DNA of 64,000 bases from NCBI RefSeq assembly GCF_000817735.3, contig NZ_JTJC03000002.1, positions 690,242 to 754,241 of the forward strand, in the 5' to 3' direction. The notes under the pieces are model-generated. The model made no database searches. It was not told the DNA's origin and was given only the letters and a program-made list of their open reading frames with translations. The position numbers and the translations under genes were made by a program. This document shows, piece after piece, positions 27,261 through 35,788 of the stretch (positions are counted from its first letter, which is position 1; each line of letters starts with the position of its first letter). The stretch is from Scytonema millei VB511283 (GTDB lineage: Bacteria; Cyanobacteriota; Cyanobacteriia; Cyanobacteriales; Chroococcidiopsidaceae).

Positions 27261-27467
27261 GGTTGTTAGTTGACAGTTGACGGTTAACGGTTGACAGTTG
27301 ACGGTTGTTTTTTGCTCCCCCAACTTCCTCTGCTCCCTGCTCCCTACTCTCTGCTCCCTGCTCTCTGCTCCCTGCTCTCTGCTCCCTGCTCCCTACTCTC
27401 TGCTCCCTGCTCTCTGCTCCCTGATAACTGATAACTGATAACTGGTCGCTGATAACTGATAATAAAG
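27261..27467. repeat. Longest STRR block in the window
   Basis: About 200 bases made almost wholly of heptamers: AGTTGAC/GGTTAAC units, then some 14 TGCTCCC/TACTCTC units, then five AACTGAT units. Lies between ctpA and the DUF2854 gene, which face the same way. Confidence 0.85.
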
Positions 27468-27489
27468 CAGAAGTTGTTAAGCGATCGTT

Positions 27490-28053
27490 ATGTTGCGACA
27501 AGTATCTTTAGGAAAGCTAGGTTTAGTTGTTGGTGGTTTAATTACGATTGTGGGATTCGTTGCCTATTTTATTGATAATCCCACACTCAACCTTGTGGGT
27601 TTTTTTTATGGCATTCCCCTTTTATTAGGAGGTTTGGCGTTGACGGCAGCGGAACTGAAGCCAGTGCCATACACTCAACCAACTTCCCCTGAAGTAGTTG
27701 CTTTGCGCCAACAGCAAGCTACAGCAACTCAAAATCAAGTCCGTCTGGATATTACCCGCTATCGTTACGGTCAGTCAGCTCATTTAGATACAGCGTTAGA
27801 ACGGCTGGGACTTGCGCCAACAGATGAAGAAAGACCGATTGTTAAAGGCGTGCGAGAAACACAAATCGATGGTGCTTATGGGTTGATTTTAGAATTTGAT
27901 TCTCCCTTCGTGACACTGGAACAGTGGCAAAAAAAACAAGACAAAATGCAAAGTTTTTTTGGTCCTGGGGTACGTGTTGAAGTCACGCAACCTGCTGAAG
28001 ATGAGATTGAAATAGCAATGATTGCGGCTTCTAGCCAAGAGACTTCCAGCTAG
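27490..28053 (+). CDS. DUF2854 membrane protein
   Basis: 187 residues with two N-terminal membrane helices (LGLVVGGLITIVGFVAYFI and LNLVGFFYGIPLLLGGLAL), then a soluble domain with RLDITRYRYGQSAHLDTALERLGL. This matches DUF2854, conserved in cyanobacteria and plastids, function unknown to me. Codons 31-39 encode a perfect terminator-like hairpin with eight T (see separate entry). It may be co-transcribed with the DedA gene 45 bases downstream. Confidence 0.88.
   Translation: MLRQVSLGKLGLVVGGLITIVGFVAYFIDNPTLNLVGFFYGIPLLLGGLALTAAELKPVPYTQPTSPEVVALRQQQATATQNQVRLDITRYRYGQSAHLDTALERLGLAPTDEERPIVKGVRETQIDGAYGLILEFDSPFVTLEQWQKKQDKMQSFFGPGVRVEVTQPAEDEIEIAMIAASSQETSS
27580..27607 (+). terminator. 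Terminator-like hairpin inside the DUF2854 coding sequence
   Basis: CCCACA (27580-27585) and TGTGGG (27594-27599) form a 6-bp stem with an 8-nt loop, followed by eight T (27600-27607). It lies 90 bases into the gene. Confidence 0.45.
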
Positions 28054-28098
28054 GTGTTAGAACAGTAGCTAACACCATACTTAGCAGGAAGCGATCGA

Positions 28099-28689
28099 AT
28101 GCTAGAAGGAATGACCGATGCTATTAACTCTTTTGGATATCTGGGCATCTTCCTGCTAGTTTTAATCGCTCCAACTCCACCAGAAATTGTTTTACCCTTC
28201 GCGGGTTTTTTAGCTGCTCAAGGCAAGCTCAGCTTACCATACGCGATTTTAGCTGGAGTTTTGGGTTGTACTCTATCAATCGTACCTTGGTACTTAGCAG
28301 GTAAATACTTGGGCGAACGGCGCTTGAAAGTATTTGCTAGGCGCAACCGCAAGTGGTTAAAACTCTCCTTTGGAGAAATAGAGCGAGCCAAACAATGGTT
28401 CGATCGCCACGGTGGGAAAACTGTCTTTTTTTGTCGCCCCATCCCCAGCGTCCGCACGTTAATTGCGCTACCAGCGGGTATTAGTGGCATGAGATTGCTA
28501 CCGTTCTTATTCCATGTCATATCTGGTGAGGCAATCTGGCAAACTGCCTTGGCTTATGCTGGATACCTGCTTGGCAGGCGTTATGCAGTCGTTGTTTGGT
28601 ATACCGCTCCCATTGCCAGAATTTCAATTGCTGTACTCCTGTTAGCACTCCTATTCTGGTTAATTAGGCGTAACAGGTCGAATAGTTAA
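28099..28689 (+). CDS. DedA family membrane protein
   Basis: 196 residues. The DedA (SNARE-associated/VTT) pattern is visible: IFLLVLIAPTPPEIVLPFAGFLAAQGKLS near the start, GCTLSIVPWYLAGKYLGERRL, FFCRPIPSVRTLIALPAGISGM with the conserved Arg-x-x-Pro-x-x-Arg, and C-terminal helices. DedA proteins are thought to work as lipid scramblases or flippases for undecaprenyl phosphate or phospholipids. It follows the DUF2854 gene on the same strand. ATG 28099 gives a 4-residue lead before GMTDAI. Confidence 0.92.
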   Translation: MLEGMTDAINSFGYLGIFLLVLIAPTPPEIVLPFAGFLAAQGKLSLPYAILAGVLGCTLSIVPWYLAGKYLGERRLKVFARRNRKWLKLSFGEIERAKQWFDRHGGKTVFFCRPIPSVRTLIALPAGISGMRLLPFLFHVISGEAIWQTALAYAGYLLGRRYAVVVWYTAPIARISIAVLLLALLFWLIRRNRSNS

Positions 28690-28738
28690 ACTGCGGTGAC
28701 GTTAAGCTAGTTTACCAGTGCGATCGCCTGCCAAACAC

Positions 28739-29746
28739 TTACACCCTGCTCCCTGCTCCCTGCTCCCTACTCCCTGATGTAGCAGAAATTTGTTGCAAGA
28801 AAAACTCTTCCAAAGAAGGACGAGACAAATTCATGCCGACGATCTGCCCGCCGAGAGAACGCAACTTTGCCAGAAAATCGTAGGGTTCGCCACTAAGTTC
28901 GCCTTTCCAAGTCCCATCGGCTTCTATTTGCAAATTAGTTAACCATTGGCAGAGTATTTCTACATCACCACCTTTGCCTTTGACGTGATAAGCATCAGTC
29001 GTTCCCAATAATTCATCCAGGGAACCGCTACAAATTAAATTTCCTTGAGCTAGGATGGCAACGCGATCGCAAATTTGCTCGACTTCAGACAAGATATGAC
29101 TGTTGAAAAAAATAGTCTTGCCTTGAGCTTTGAGAGAAAGAATAATCTGTCGCATCTGGTAGCGTCCTAACGGATCTAAACCAGACATCGGTTCGTCTAA
29201 AAACACTAATTCTGGGTTATTGATCAAAGCTTGTGCCATCCCTACCCGCTGCACCATACCCTTAGAATATTGGCGTAGTTGCTTTTTGCGGGCAGCAATT
29301 AAAGGCAGTCCGACTAATTCCAGCAGTTGAGGAATGCGCTGACGTTGAACGCTGCGGGGAATTTGAAACAGTCCCGCTGCCATTTCTAAAACTTCCCAAC
29401 CAGTTAGATAGTCGTAGTAATAAGCATTTTCTGGTAAATAGCCAATGCGTTGTTTGATCGGGCGATCGCCTAAAGGTTGACCTAATAATAAACCTTGTCC
29501 GCTCGTGGGGCGAAGAATACCCAACAATAATTTTAAGAGCGTTGTTTTACCCGCTCCATTCGGTCCCAGAAGACCAAAAGTTTCGCCCTGATATACCGTT
29601 AGAGAGCAACCTTTGAGCGAGGGAATTTTCTGATTCATCCAAAAGCCAGTCCGGTAAACTTTCCGCAATTGAGAAGTTTGAATGACTGCTGGGCGCTCGG
29701 AAGGATTAGATTCAAAAGTAGGCGAATCAGTAGTAACAGTCTTCAT
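28739..29746 (-). CDS. ABC transporter ATP-binding protein
   Basis: 335 residues. Walker A GPNGAGKTT at residues 61-69, Q-loop YLPENAYYY, signature YSKGMVQRVGMAQAL, Walker B LVFLDEPMSGLDP and H-loop NSHILSEVEQICDRVAIL. The C-terminal extension of about 90 residues is typical of the NatA/CcmA-like exporters that pair with a separate permease. No permease gene is adjacent. The last residues GSREQGAGSRV are read from GGGAGCA heptamers, so the original stop seems to have been replaced. Confidence 0.92.
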   Translation of the reverse strand: MKTVTTDSPTFESNPSERPAVIQTSQLRKVYRTGFWMNQKIPSLKGCSLTVYQGETFGLLGPNGAGKTTLLKLLLGILRPTSGQGLLLGQPLGDRPIKQRIGYLPENAYYYDYLTGWEVLEMAAGLFQIPRSVQRQRIPQLLELVGLPLIAARKKQLRQYSKGMVQRVGMAQALINNPELVFLDEPMSGLDPLGRYQMRQIILSLKAQGKTIFFNSHILSEVEQICDRVAILAQGNLICSGSLDELLGTTDAYHVKGKGGDVEILCQWLTNLQIEADGTWKGELSGEPYDFLAKLRSLGGQIVGMNLSRPSLEEFFLQQISATSGSREQGAGSRV

Positions 29747-29979
29747 CGCGTCAAACTACCTTTGCTCCAAACAAAAATGACAACAGTTATTATGGCTCAC
29801 TCGATCGCTCCATGCCGACAGCGATCGCACCTATACTCATCCTAGTTAAGATTATTGGTGAGGATGAGCTGAGGAGGCTGAGGAGGCTGAGGGAGCTGAG
29901 GGAGTGAAGAAAGTTAAGTATGGGTAAAAATGCCAGATTATATATAAGTAGTAAAAAAAATTAACTTTTGAGGCAATTC

Positions 29980-30150
29980 ATGAACCGCTCAAAAATCGTT
30001 GCTATTATCACAGGGGCAATTTCAATCCTACTGGCGATCGCCTATCTCCTCCTCGTGCAACTACTAGACTTTCGTGGCGAAATGCAACCAGCACCAGTCA
30101 GTCAGTTATCAGTTGTCAGTTATCAGTGGCTAGTGGCTGGTGGCTGGTGA
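29980..30150 (+). CDS. Small membrane protein with repeat-derived tail
   Basis: 56 residues from ATG 29980 (MNRSKIVAIITGAISILLAIAY); a TTG four codons earlier is less likely. One strong membrane helix at residues 5-27, then LLDFRGEMQPAP, which looks conserved in other cyanobacteria as far as I recall. The last 16 residues (QLSVVSYQWLVAGGW) are translated from TTATCAG and GTGGCTG heptamers, so the native C-terminus probably ended soon after PAPV. Function unknown. Confidence 0.6.
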   Translation: MNRSKIVAIITGAISILLAIAYLLLVQLLDFRGEMQPAPVSQLSVVSYQWLVAGGW

Positions 30151-30193
30151 CTAGAAATGCTCCCTTGTCCCCCAAGTCCTCCTTGTCTCACAC

Positions 30194-33022
30194 CTAGCGG
30201 GGATAATGCTCAAATAGATAACTCTTAGCCTCCGTGCGATCGCGGATAGTTCCATCTAGGGTGGCAGCAAGTAGATCGTCGAGAATTTGACGATATTGAG
30301 GTCCGGGTTTGTATCCCAATTGTTTCAAGTCGTGACCGTTTAATAGTGGTTGGACGTTAGCCCCATGGGTGACATATTGCCAGACAAGCGATCGCACAGG
30401 ACGAGGACTGCGTAGAGCAATTAAGATTAGCATCGGTAGGTCGTATTGCCGCAACAAGTCAAATACTTGACTGGGTAGCCGACAAGAAGGTAAAGCTGTC
30501 AAAACTCGCTCCTGTGCCTGTTGCAAATGGCGCAAGCGATTAATACTGTCATCGGGTAATTGTAAATTTTGGGCAACGCGATCGCGGTATTCTGGGGCAA
30601 GATAGGCGATGAGAACCTCTAGACGTAACAGCCAATCAGGAGTGAGGAGTGAGGAGTGAGGAGTGAGTGGTAATATTTCTCCTCTGCCCCTCTGCCTCTC
30701 TGCTCCCTTTCCCGACTCCCGACTCCCGTACGGGCGGGTTTCCAAACCCGCCCGTACCGACTCTCGATTAAATCGTCTCAAACAACGCTCCAAAAACCGC
30801 AACTGCTGCCAAAGAGCTTTATCTAGTTTCAAAGTTTCATGCAGGCATTGCAAAGCATCTAAATCTCCCAGTAAACGTAAAGCTGCTTGCCAGTAGGGTG
30901 CTTGCAAAATGTATTTCAGCTCGTTTTTCAATCGCGTTTGTAAGGCAGGCGCTCTGGAATTATTGCCTTGTGTGCGTTTGTAGATACCGCTATTAATGGC
31001 ATAGCGAATATAATTTTCCGTCTGAGGTTCGATCGCGAATTCTAAACGAACGGCAAAGCGGACGGCACGATAAATTCGAGTTGGGTCTTCGATAAAGCTG
31101 TTGGGGTGTAAAACCCGAATTTCCTTTGCCTGTAGATCGAGCAATCCGCCAAAGAAATCTAACATTTCCCCCGCTCTTGGTGGTGTCAAACGGACGGCAA
31201 GGGAATTAACTGTAAAGTCGCGTCGATACAAGTCTTGGCGAATGGAACTCGCTTCTACTTCAGGATTGGCAGCAGGATAGGGATAAAATTCCGTGCGTGC
31301 AGTGGCAATATCAATCCAAAGAGAGCCGAAAATAGGGTCTTTGTGCCACAACAATGCTGCTGTTTGAAATGCCCCATGAATTTCGAGACGAGCAGCAGGG
31401 TAAAGTTGCTGAAGGGCGCGAGCTAACTCTACTCCCGCCCCTACATCAGCAGCGCGATGAAAGCCATCTACAACTAGATCGATATCTTGTAGATACAGGG
31501 GTGCTGCACCGTTCTGTTTTGCCAACAGTAAATCGCGCACTCCTCCCCCAACCAAATACAAGTGCCAACCGCGTTGTTCTGCCTGGGCAGAAGCCTTAGT
31601 CAACAATTCCCAAAAAGGTGCAGCAAGGCGATCGCTCAACAATCTTAAGAATGCCCCAGGTGGAATAATCCCAACAGCATTCCCTCTCACCCCTCGCTCC
31701 TCGCTCCTCGCTCCTTCCTGATGCAATTCTCGCAGTACGTCGGTACGGGTGACGATGCCACGCAATTCTCCGTCTTGCAACACTGGCAAGCGTCCGATAT
31801 CGTATGTCACCATCAACGCTTGAATTTCTGGCAAGGTTGTATCTGGGGTAATAGTCTTGATATTTGTCGTCATATACCCCTTGGCGGGAGCGTGACTGAA
31901 GCCGTGGTGCAGGGCAATATCAAGATCGCGGCGGGAAATAATTCCTACCAACTTGCCTGTAGGATCGACCACAGACAATCCAGAGTGACCGTAACGCAGC
32001 AAAATCCGTTGTGCCTCGGCAATAGTTGTATCTGGGCGGATCGTGCGAACGGGGGATGACATTAATTCCCTAGCTGTCGGCGGATGGGGAATCGTGGCTT
32101 TGAGTCGGTCTACCAAGTGTTGTAAAGTTGCCTGCCCATCGACACCCCGTAACGAGAGGGATGCAGCTTGAGAATGTCCCCCACCGCCGAGGGGCTGAAA
32201 CAAGTCATTTAGATTTGTCCCAGGAATTTGCGATCGCCCGATAACTGTCAGCCTTTCCTCACCACTGTCTCCCAAAGCATACCTTGCCCCCAGTAGGACG
32301 GCATCGCTTTCGGTCAATTCCATCAGCCGTGCTGCCAAGCTAGATAATCCAGATACATAACCTGGAGTTTTTAGCAAGACCCAAGTGACTGTATATCCCC
32401 GCAAGCGATCGCAGTGGAAGTTATCCAGTGCCTCAGTTAACAATGCTTGCAACTGCGGTGAAAACCCAGGATCGATGTAATCCCGCACGACATGCAAGCT
32501 AGCTCCCTGCTGCATCAACCATGCTAGAGCCAACGCATCGCGATGGTTAGCTTGGTCAAATGAAAGCGAACCCGTATCAACGTGGATGCCTAACGTCATC
32601 ACAGTTGCTTCAAACGGCGTAATTTCCACCTGCTGAACTTGTAATTCTTCGACAATTAGCGTCGTAGTCGCTCCCACATCAGCAATATGAGTTGCCGTAG
32701 CCGAAATATCGCTGTCAATTTCTAAGTGGTGGTCGTAAACAACAATCTGTTCGACTTGGGGCAAATCCAGCCACTCCGCCGCCGCACCCAAGCGATCGCG
32801 GTGTTGTGTATCGACGACGATCAGCGATCGAATTTGTTTCGGATTCACAGAACGGCGCTCGATCAAAGCATATTCGTCTCGATGCAGTGCCAAAAAATCC
32901 TTTACCGCTGGATGACTACCACCCGTCAGCACGATCTTCGCTCCCGCCCACAGCCGCGACAGCCCCACAGCCGCACCCAAAGCATCAAAATCCGCTGTTG
33001 TATGACAAAGAATTAAGTCCAT
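30194..33022 (-). CDS. cca: DHH-CBS-tRNA nucleotidyltransferase (A- or CCA-adding)
   Basis: 942-residue multidomain protein. N-terminal DHH/DHHA1 phosphoesterase-like domain (about 1-310; CHTTADFDALGAAVG, VVDTQHRDRLG, YDHH, GGGGHSQAAS), a CBS pair (about 315-430), then the class II nucleotidyltransferase domain with LYLVGGGVRDLL and DIDLVVDG and the RNA-binding head and tail. Cyanobacteria often divide A-adding and CC-adding between two proteins; this domain order suits the A-adding partner, so the symbol is provisional. Two repeat-derived insertions are in frame: TCGCTCC units near residues 437-448, and about 40 residues near 751-794 containing GAGGAGT units and a perfect hairpin. Confidence 0.9.
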   Translation of the reverse strand: MDLILCHTTADFDALGAAVGLSRLWAGAKIVLTGGSHPAVKDFLALHRDEYALIERRSVNPKQIRSLIVVDTQHRDRLGAAAEWLDLPQVEQIVVYDHHLEIDSDISATATHIADVGATTTLIVEELQVQQVEITPFEATVMTLGIHVDTGSLSFDQANHRDALALAWLMQQGASLHVVRDYIDPGFSPQLQALLTEALDNFHCDRLRGYTVTWVLLKTPGYVSGLSSLAARLMELTESDAVLLGARYALGDSGEERLTVIGRSQIPGTNLNDLFQPLGGGGHSQAASLSLRGVDGQATLQHLVDRLKATIPHPPTARELMSSPVRTIRPDTTIAEAQRILLRYGHSGLSVVDPTGKLVGIISRRDLDIALHHGFSHAPAKGYMTTNIKTITPDTTLPEIQALMVTYDIGRLPVLQDGELRGIVTRTDVLRELHQEGARSEERGVRGNAVGIIPPGAFLRLLSDRLAAPFWELLTKASAQAEQRGWHLYLVGGGVRDLLLAKQNGAAPLYLQDIDLVVDGFHRAADVGAGVELARALQQLYPAARLEIHGAFQTAALLWHKDPIFGSLWIDIATARTEFYPYPAANPEVEASSIRQDLYRRDFTVNSLAVRLTPPRAGEMLDFFGGLLDLQAKEIRVLHPNSFIEDPTRIYRAVRFAVRLEFAIEPQTENYIRYAINSGIYKRTQGNNSRAPALQTRLKNELKYILQAPYWQAALRLLGDLDALQCLHETLKLDKALWQQLRFLERCLRRFNRESVRAGLETRPYGSRESGKGAERQRGRGEILPLTPHSSLLTPDWLLRLEVLIAYLAPEYRDRVAQNLQLPDDSINRLRHLQQAQERVLTALPSCRLPSQVFDLLRQYDLPMLILIALRSPRPVRSLVWQYVTHGANVQPLLNGHDLKQLGYKPGPQYRQILDDLLAATLDGTIRDRTEAKSYLFEHYPR
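30640..30760. repeat. Repeat insertion inside the tRNA nucleotidyltransferase gene
   Basis: Four GAGGAGT units, CTCTGCC-type units and two CGACTCC units are followed by a 14-bp perfect inverted repeat at 30728-30757 (GTACGGGCGGGTTT, 2-nt loop). The frame stays open throughout and no stop is introduced. Confidence 0.8.
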
Positions 33023-33028
33023 GAATGA

Positions 33029-33170
33029 GGAGTGAGGAGCGAGGAGTGAGGAGTGAGGGAGACTAGGGAGTGTGGGGAGTGTGAGGAGAGGAGATTAAAC
33101 AACTTCTGGCTCCTGACTCCTGACTTCTAACAAATAACCAATGACGAATGACCGATGACGAATGACCACT
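33029..33170. repeat. STRR heptamers (GAGGAGT, GGGAGTG, ATGACCA)
   Basis: Tandem GAGGAGT-type units directly upstream of the nucleotidyltransferase start pass into CTGACTC and CGAATGA units, in the gap before psbZ. Confidence 0.8.
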
Positions 33171-33283
33171 CCCTATATTGTGACAATTTCTGATAGGTTA
33201 CATATAGGTTATAAGCAAAATTAGCAAGCTTTAAGCTTAATCTAGATCTGTTCTGGTTTGTTGCTGTGTAGGGAGACATACTG

Positions 33284-33475
33284 ATGTTATCTGCTTTGTT
33301 TCAATTGACTTTAGTTGCCCTGGTATTCTTGTCCTTTGCTTTGGTGATTGGCGTTCCCGTGGCTTACGCTACTCCCCAAAATTGGGTGGAATCAAAAAGG
33401 CTGCTTTGGATCGGTTCGATCGCCTGGTTCGGTCTAGTGATCGTCATCGGTGTTTTGAACTTTTTGGTTGTATAA
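33284..33475 (+). CDS. psbZ: Photosystem II protein PsbZ
   Basis: 63-residue protein with two membrane helices ([22 protein letters not shown] and [20 protein letters not shown]) joined by [15 protein letters not shown], the full PsbZ (Ycf9) pattern. It sits at the edge of the photosystem II core and helps the association of antenna and PsbK. It precedes ribH on the same strand, an order I remember from other cyanobacteria. ATG 33284 follows GGGAGACA, a good ribosome binding site. Confidence 0.97.
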   Translation: MLSALFQLTLVALVFLSFALVIGVPVAYATPQNWVESKRLLWIGSIAWFGLVIVIGVLNFLVV

Positions 33476-33603
33476 GCAACTTAAGGCGATCGCCCTTGTC
33501 GATCGTCGCGATTGACAAGCAAGCGATCGCTACTTTGTAGAGACTTACACGTAATGTCTTTACGCTGACAACTGACAACTGATAACTGACAACTGATTTA
33601 GTA

Positions 33604-34188
33604 ATGGCAGTTTTCGAGGGAACTTTTACTCAGACAGAACCTTTACGGTTTGCGATCGTCATCGGTCGGTTTAACGATTTAGTCATTGGTAAGCTGTTAG
33701 AAGGATGTCAAGATTGCTTGAAACGTCATGGCATCGATCCGAATCCTCACGGCAGTCAAGTCGATTATGCTTACGTTCCTGGTAGTTTTGAAGTGCCAAT
33801 TGTGGCGCGACAATTAGCATTATCTCATCGCTATGATGCCGTGATCTGTCTTGGAGCAGTCATTCGCGGTCAAACTCCCCATTTCGATTATGTTGCGGGA
33901 GAAGTAGCTAAGGGCATTGCTGCGGCAGGATTTCAAACTGGCGTACCAGTCATTTTTGGTATTTTGACTGTAGACTCGATGCAGCAAGCTCTGGAAAGAG
34001 CCGGAATTAAGAGTAACAAGGGTTGGGACTACGCCATGAACGCGATTGAGATGGCTAGCTTGATGCGGCAACTACATGCCGATATAACTGTAGAGTCTTA
34101 CAACAATAATTCTCAATCCTTGCCCGCTGCCTCGTTGAAAAGTGCCGTTGCTAACGAGCGATCGCCAATTGCAGAAAGTGGCGAGTGA
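33604..34188 (+). CDS. ribH: 6,7-dimethyl-8-ribityllumazine synthase
   Basis: Penultimate enzyme of riboflavin synthesis, condensing the ribityl-pyrimidine with dihydroxybutanone phosphate; forms 60-mers or pentamers. 194 residues, longer than the usual 155-160 through a C-terminal Ser/Ala-rich tail. Conserved [46 protein letters not shown] with the catalytic His nearby, and [17 protein letters not shown]...[17 protein letters not shown] good hairpin terminator follows 52 bases after the stop. No FMN riboswitch is seen upstream. Confidence 0.96.
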   Translation: MAVFEGTFTQTEPLRFAIVIGRFNDLVIGKLLEGCQDCLKRHGIDPNPHGSQVDYAYVPGSFEVPIVARQLALSHRYDAVICLGAVIRGQTPHFDYVAGEVAKGIAAAGFQTGVPVIFGILTVDSMQQALERAGIKSNKGWDYAMNAIEMASLMRQLHADITVESYNNNSQSLPAASLKSAVANERSPIAESGE

Positions 34189-34240
34189 CAATGCAGGAGT
34201 AGCAAGTGAAAAATGCTACTCAATACTCTGAAAAATGGTG

Positions 34241-34271
34241 GGTAGCGTTAGTTATATGCGCTACCTTTTTT
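34241..34271 (+). terminator. Intrinsic terminator after ribH
   Basis: GGTAGCG (34241-34247) pairs with CGCTACC (34259-34265) with an 11-nt loop, followed directly by six T. Confidence 0.78.
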
Positions 34272-34472
34272 GTCTAGTAAAAATCCTCCAATAGAGGTAT
34301 ATCAATAAGTCGAAATTAGGTTAAGTTCGTGGCAGTTGAAGTCTTTGCTTTGAGCCGATCTCCAGCGCATATATTGGCATTAATCTAGTGACAAACCACA
34401 AGTTATTAATGTACGCTATCAAACATAACTTTCCAGTTTAAAGCAGACCAGAATATATTTTAGGTAGCACAA

Positions 34473-34787
34473 ATGCGAGGAAACACAATTGGTATTGAGT
34501 TAGAACCAGAAGATATAGAGTTATTGACAAGAATTGAACGGGAAACGGGTAAGTCAATTCACCAACTCACAGGTGAAGCCATTAGAAATACTTATAATAC
34601 AAAATATAATAATAGCGATGGCGATGATGCTACTCCTCTGCTAGAGGCTATAGACAAAATCGGCAAACAAGTGCAGCAAGTCATGGTAGCTGTAGAAAGA
34701 CAGCGCCAGGAGATCGAGCTATTTTCAACTAGCCCAAAAAAACACTTACAGCAATCGTACCCCCCCCCACATAGTATTTATACCTAG
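34473..34787 (+). CDS. Small hypothetical protein, possibly ribbon-helix-helix-like
   Basis: 104 residues. The N-terminus GIELEPEDIELLTRIERETGKSIHQLTGEAI has the strand-helix-helix layout of short ribbon-helix-helix DNA-binding proteins, and a second helix (LLEAIDKIGKQVQQVMVAVERQRQEIELF) could be a coiled coil. The resemblance is weak. Nine C at 34760-34768 lie in the last ten codons. Slippage there would change only the tail. No toxin-like gene lies beside it, so an antitoxin role is not supported. Codon use is AT-richer than nearby genes. Confidence 0.5.
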   Translation: MRGNTIGIELEPEDIELLTRIERETGKSIHQLTGEAIRNTYNTKYNNSDGDDATPLLEAIDKIGKQVQQVMVAVERQRQEIELFSTSPKKHLQQSYPPPHSIYT

Positions 34788-34798
34788 TACCAAAACTT

Positions 34799-34930
34799 AA
34801 GAAGGGACAAGGGGGACAAGGAGGACAAGGGGGACAAGGAAGCAGGGGAGCGCAAGGTTGCTGAGGGAGCGCAAGGTTGCTGAGGGAGATAAAATAACTA
34901 ACTGGTCACTAGTCACTGGTCACTGTCACC
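34799..34930. repeat. Mixed tandem repeats
   Basis: Four GGGGGACAA-like 9-mers, two copies of a 17-base GGGAGCGCAAGGTTGCT unit, then CACTGGT/ACCCTAC heptamers. They lie upstream of the tRNA-Gly promoter region. Confidence 0.75.
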
Positions 34931-34979
34931 CTACACCCTACACTCTGTTCCCAGGTTCCTGACAATCGCGGAAAAAAGC

Positions 34980-35012
34980 TTGACAAACTCAGCCAAATCT
35001 GCGACATTAATA
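34980..35012 (+). promoter_or_regulatory. Possible promoter of tRNA-Gly
   Basis: TTGACA at 34980-34985 is a consensus -35 box. The best -10 candidates, CATTAA or TTAATA at 35005-35012, lie 19-21 bases further, wider than the usual 17, so this is tentative. It ends 16 bases before the tRNA. Confidence 0.35.
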
Positions 35013-35027
35013 AATGCACAGTAAATT

Positions 35028-35099
35028 GCGGGTATAGCTCAGTGGTAGAGCGCAACCTTGCCAAGGTTGATGTCGCGCGTTCGAATCGCGTTACCCGCT
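35028..35099 (+). tRNA. trnG-GCC: tRNA-Gly (anticodon GCC)
   Basis: A 72-nt cloverleaf. The acceptor GCGGGTA pairs with TACCCGC, the D-arm is GCTCAGTGGTAGAGC, and the anticodon loop TTGCCAA sits on a CAACC/GGTTG stem. The T-arm is GCGCG-TTCGAAT-CGCGT with one G-T pair, and the discriminator base is T. CCA is not encoded. Anticodon GCC reads GGC/GGT. Confidence 0.96.
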
Positions 35100-35358
35100 T
35101 AAGGTAAGTCGAAAAAATAAAGCAAAGTTCAAAGGAATAAGTTAATTAAACGATCGCTTCAGTCGGAGCCAAAGGACTTTTATCTGTTCTAGAATCTCAG
35201 ATAGGAGGTAAAATCTACCAACCTCGCGTTGCGTTAAGCAACAACAAACAATCTGAGTCGAGCGCAAATAACTTGGCATTTGGAAAATGTAATGGAAAGC
35301 TGAGAATTATTTGGTTAGACTTAGGAAGTATTATGTAAACTCGTAGGATAGCCACATT

Positions 35359-35784
35359 TTGGTTCTACGGCGGCTCGTGCAACCTCAAAAGACCCAAAAA
35401 ATCGATCTGAGTGTAGATTACCCTTGTCCCTGTCGCCGACACGGGCGATTAATTCCGATTACGCTGACAGAAGCATTTGGTTGCGATCGCTGTCAGCAAC
35501 TCTTCGTTGTGGAAGAAAACGGGTATGTATTAGAACAATTATCCACCAGCTACCCTTACAAGAGAGCATGGCGCTGGCTGGGCAATCGCTGGAGCGTAGC
35601 TAAGCCACGTTTGGGACAGAGCTATCTTCCAGTAGCACTATTAGTAGTGTTTGGGCTGCTAATTTTTTGGTTGCCTTTGGCACTGCGATCGCCACACCAT
35701 GCCAGTATTCTAGTATGGGCATTAGTAGCAGTACTCCTAGCAGTACTGCCAGCACTAATGGTCTGGCTGATTTACAGACGTTAA
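35359..35784 (+). CDS. Membrane protein with zinc-binding N-terminus
   Basis: Up to 141 residues. The start is uncertain: TTG 35359 has AGGA ten bases ahead, and GTG 35377 is the alternative. An N-terminal zinc-ribbon-like part (YPCPCRRHGRLIPITLTEAFGCDRCQQLF, four Cys) is followed by two membrane helices (YLPVALLVVFGLLIFWLPLAL and ASILVWALVAVLLAVLPALMVWL). The stop is 4 bases before the proA start, so the two genes are probably co-transcribed. I do not recognise a named family; similar genes precede proA in related genomes as far as I recall. Confidence 0.7.
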   Translation: MVLRRLVQPQKTQKIDLSVDYPCPCRRHGRLIPITLTEAFGCDRCQQLFVVEENGYVLEQLSTSYPYKRAWRWLGNRWSVAKPRLGQSYLPVALLVVFGLLIFWLPLALRSPHHASILVWALVAVLLAVLPALMVWLIYRR

Positions 35785-35788
35785 GTCG

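Noticed and set aside
27261-27467. CRISPR-like array
   Set aside because: Repeats are 7 bp with no spacers of unique sequence; no cas genes are present.
33476-33603. FMN riboswitch upstream of ribH
   Set aside because: No RFN-type conserved blocks; the gap is short and holds GCGATCGC and ACTGATA repeats.
34473-34787. Toxin-antitoxin pair
   Set aside because: A weak ribbon-helix-helix resemblance only; no toxin-size gene on either side.
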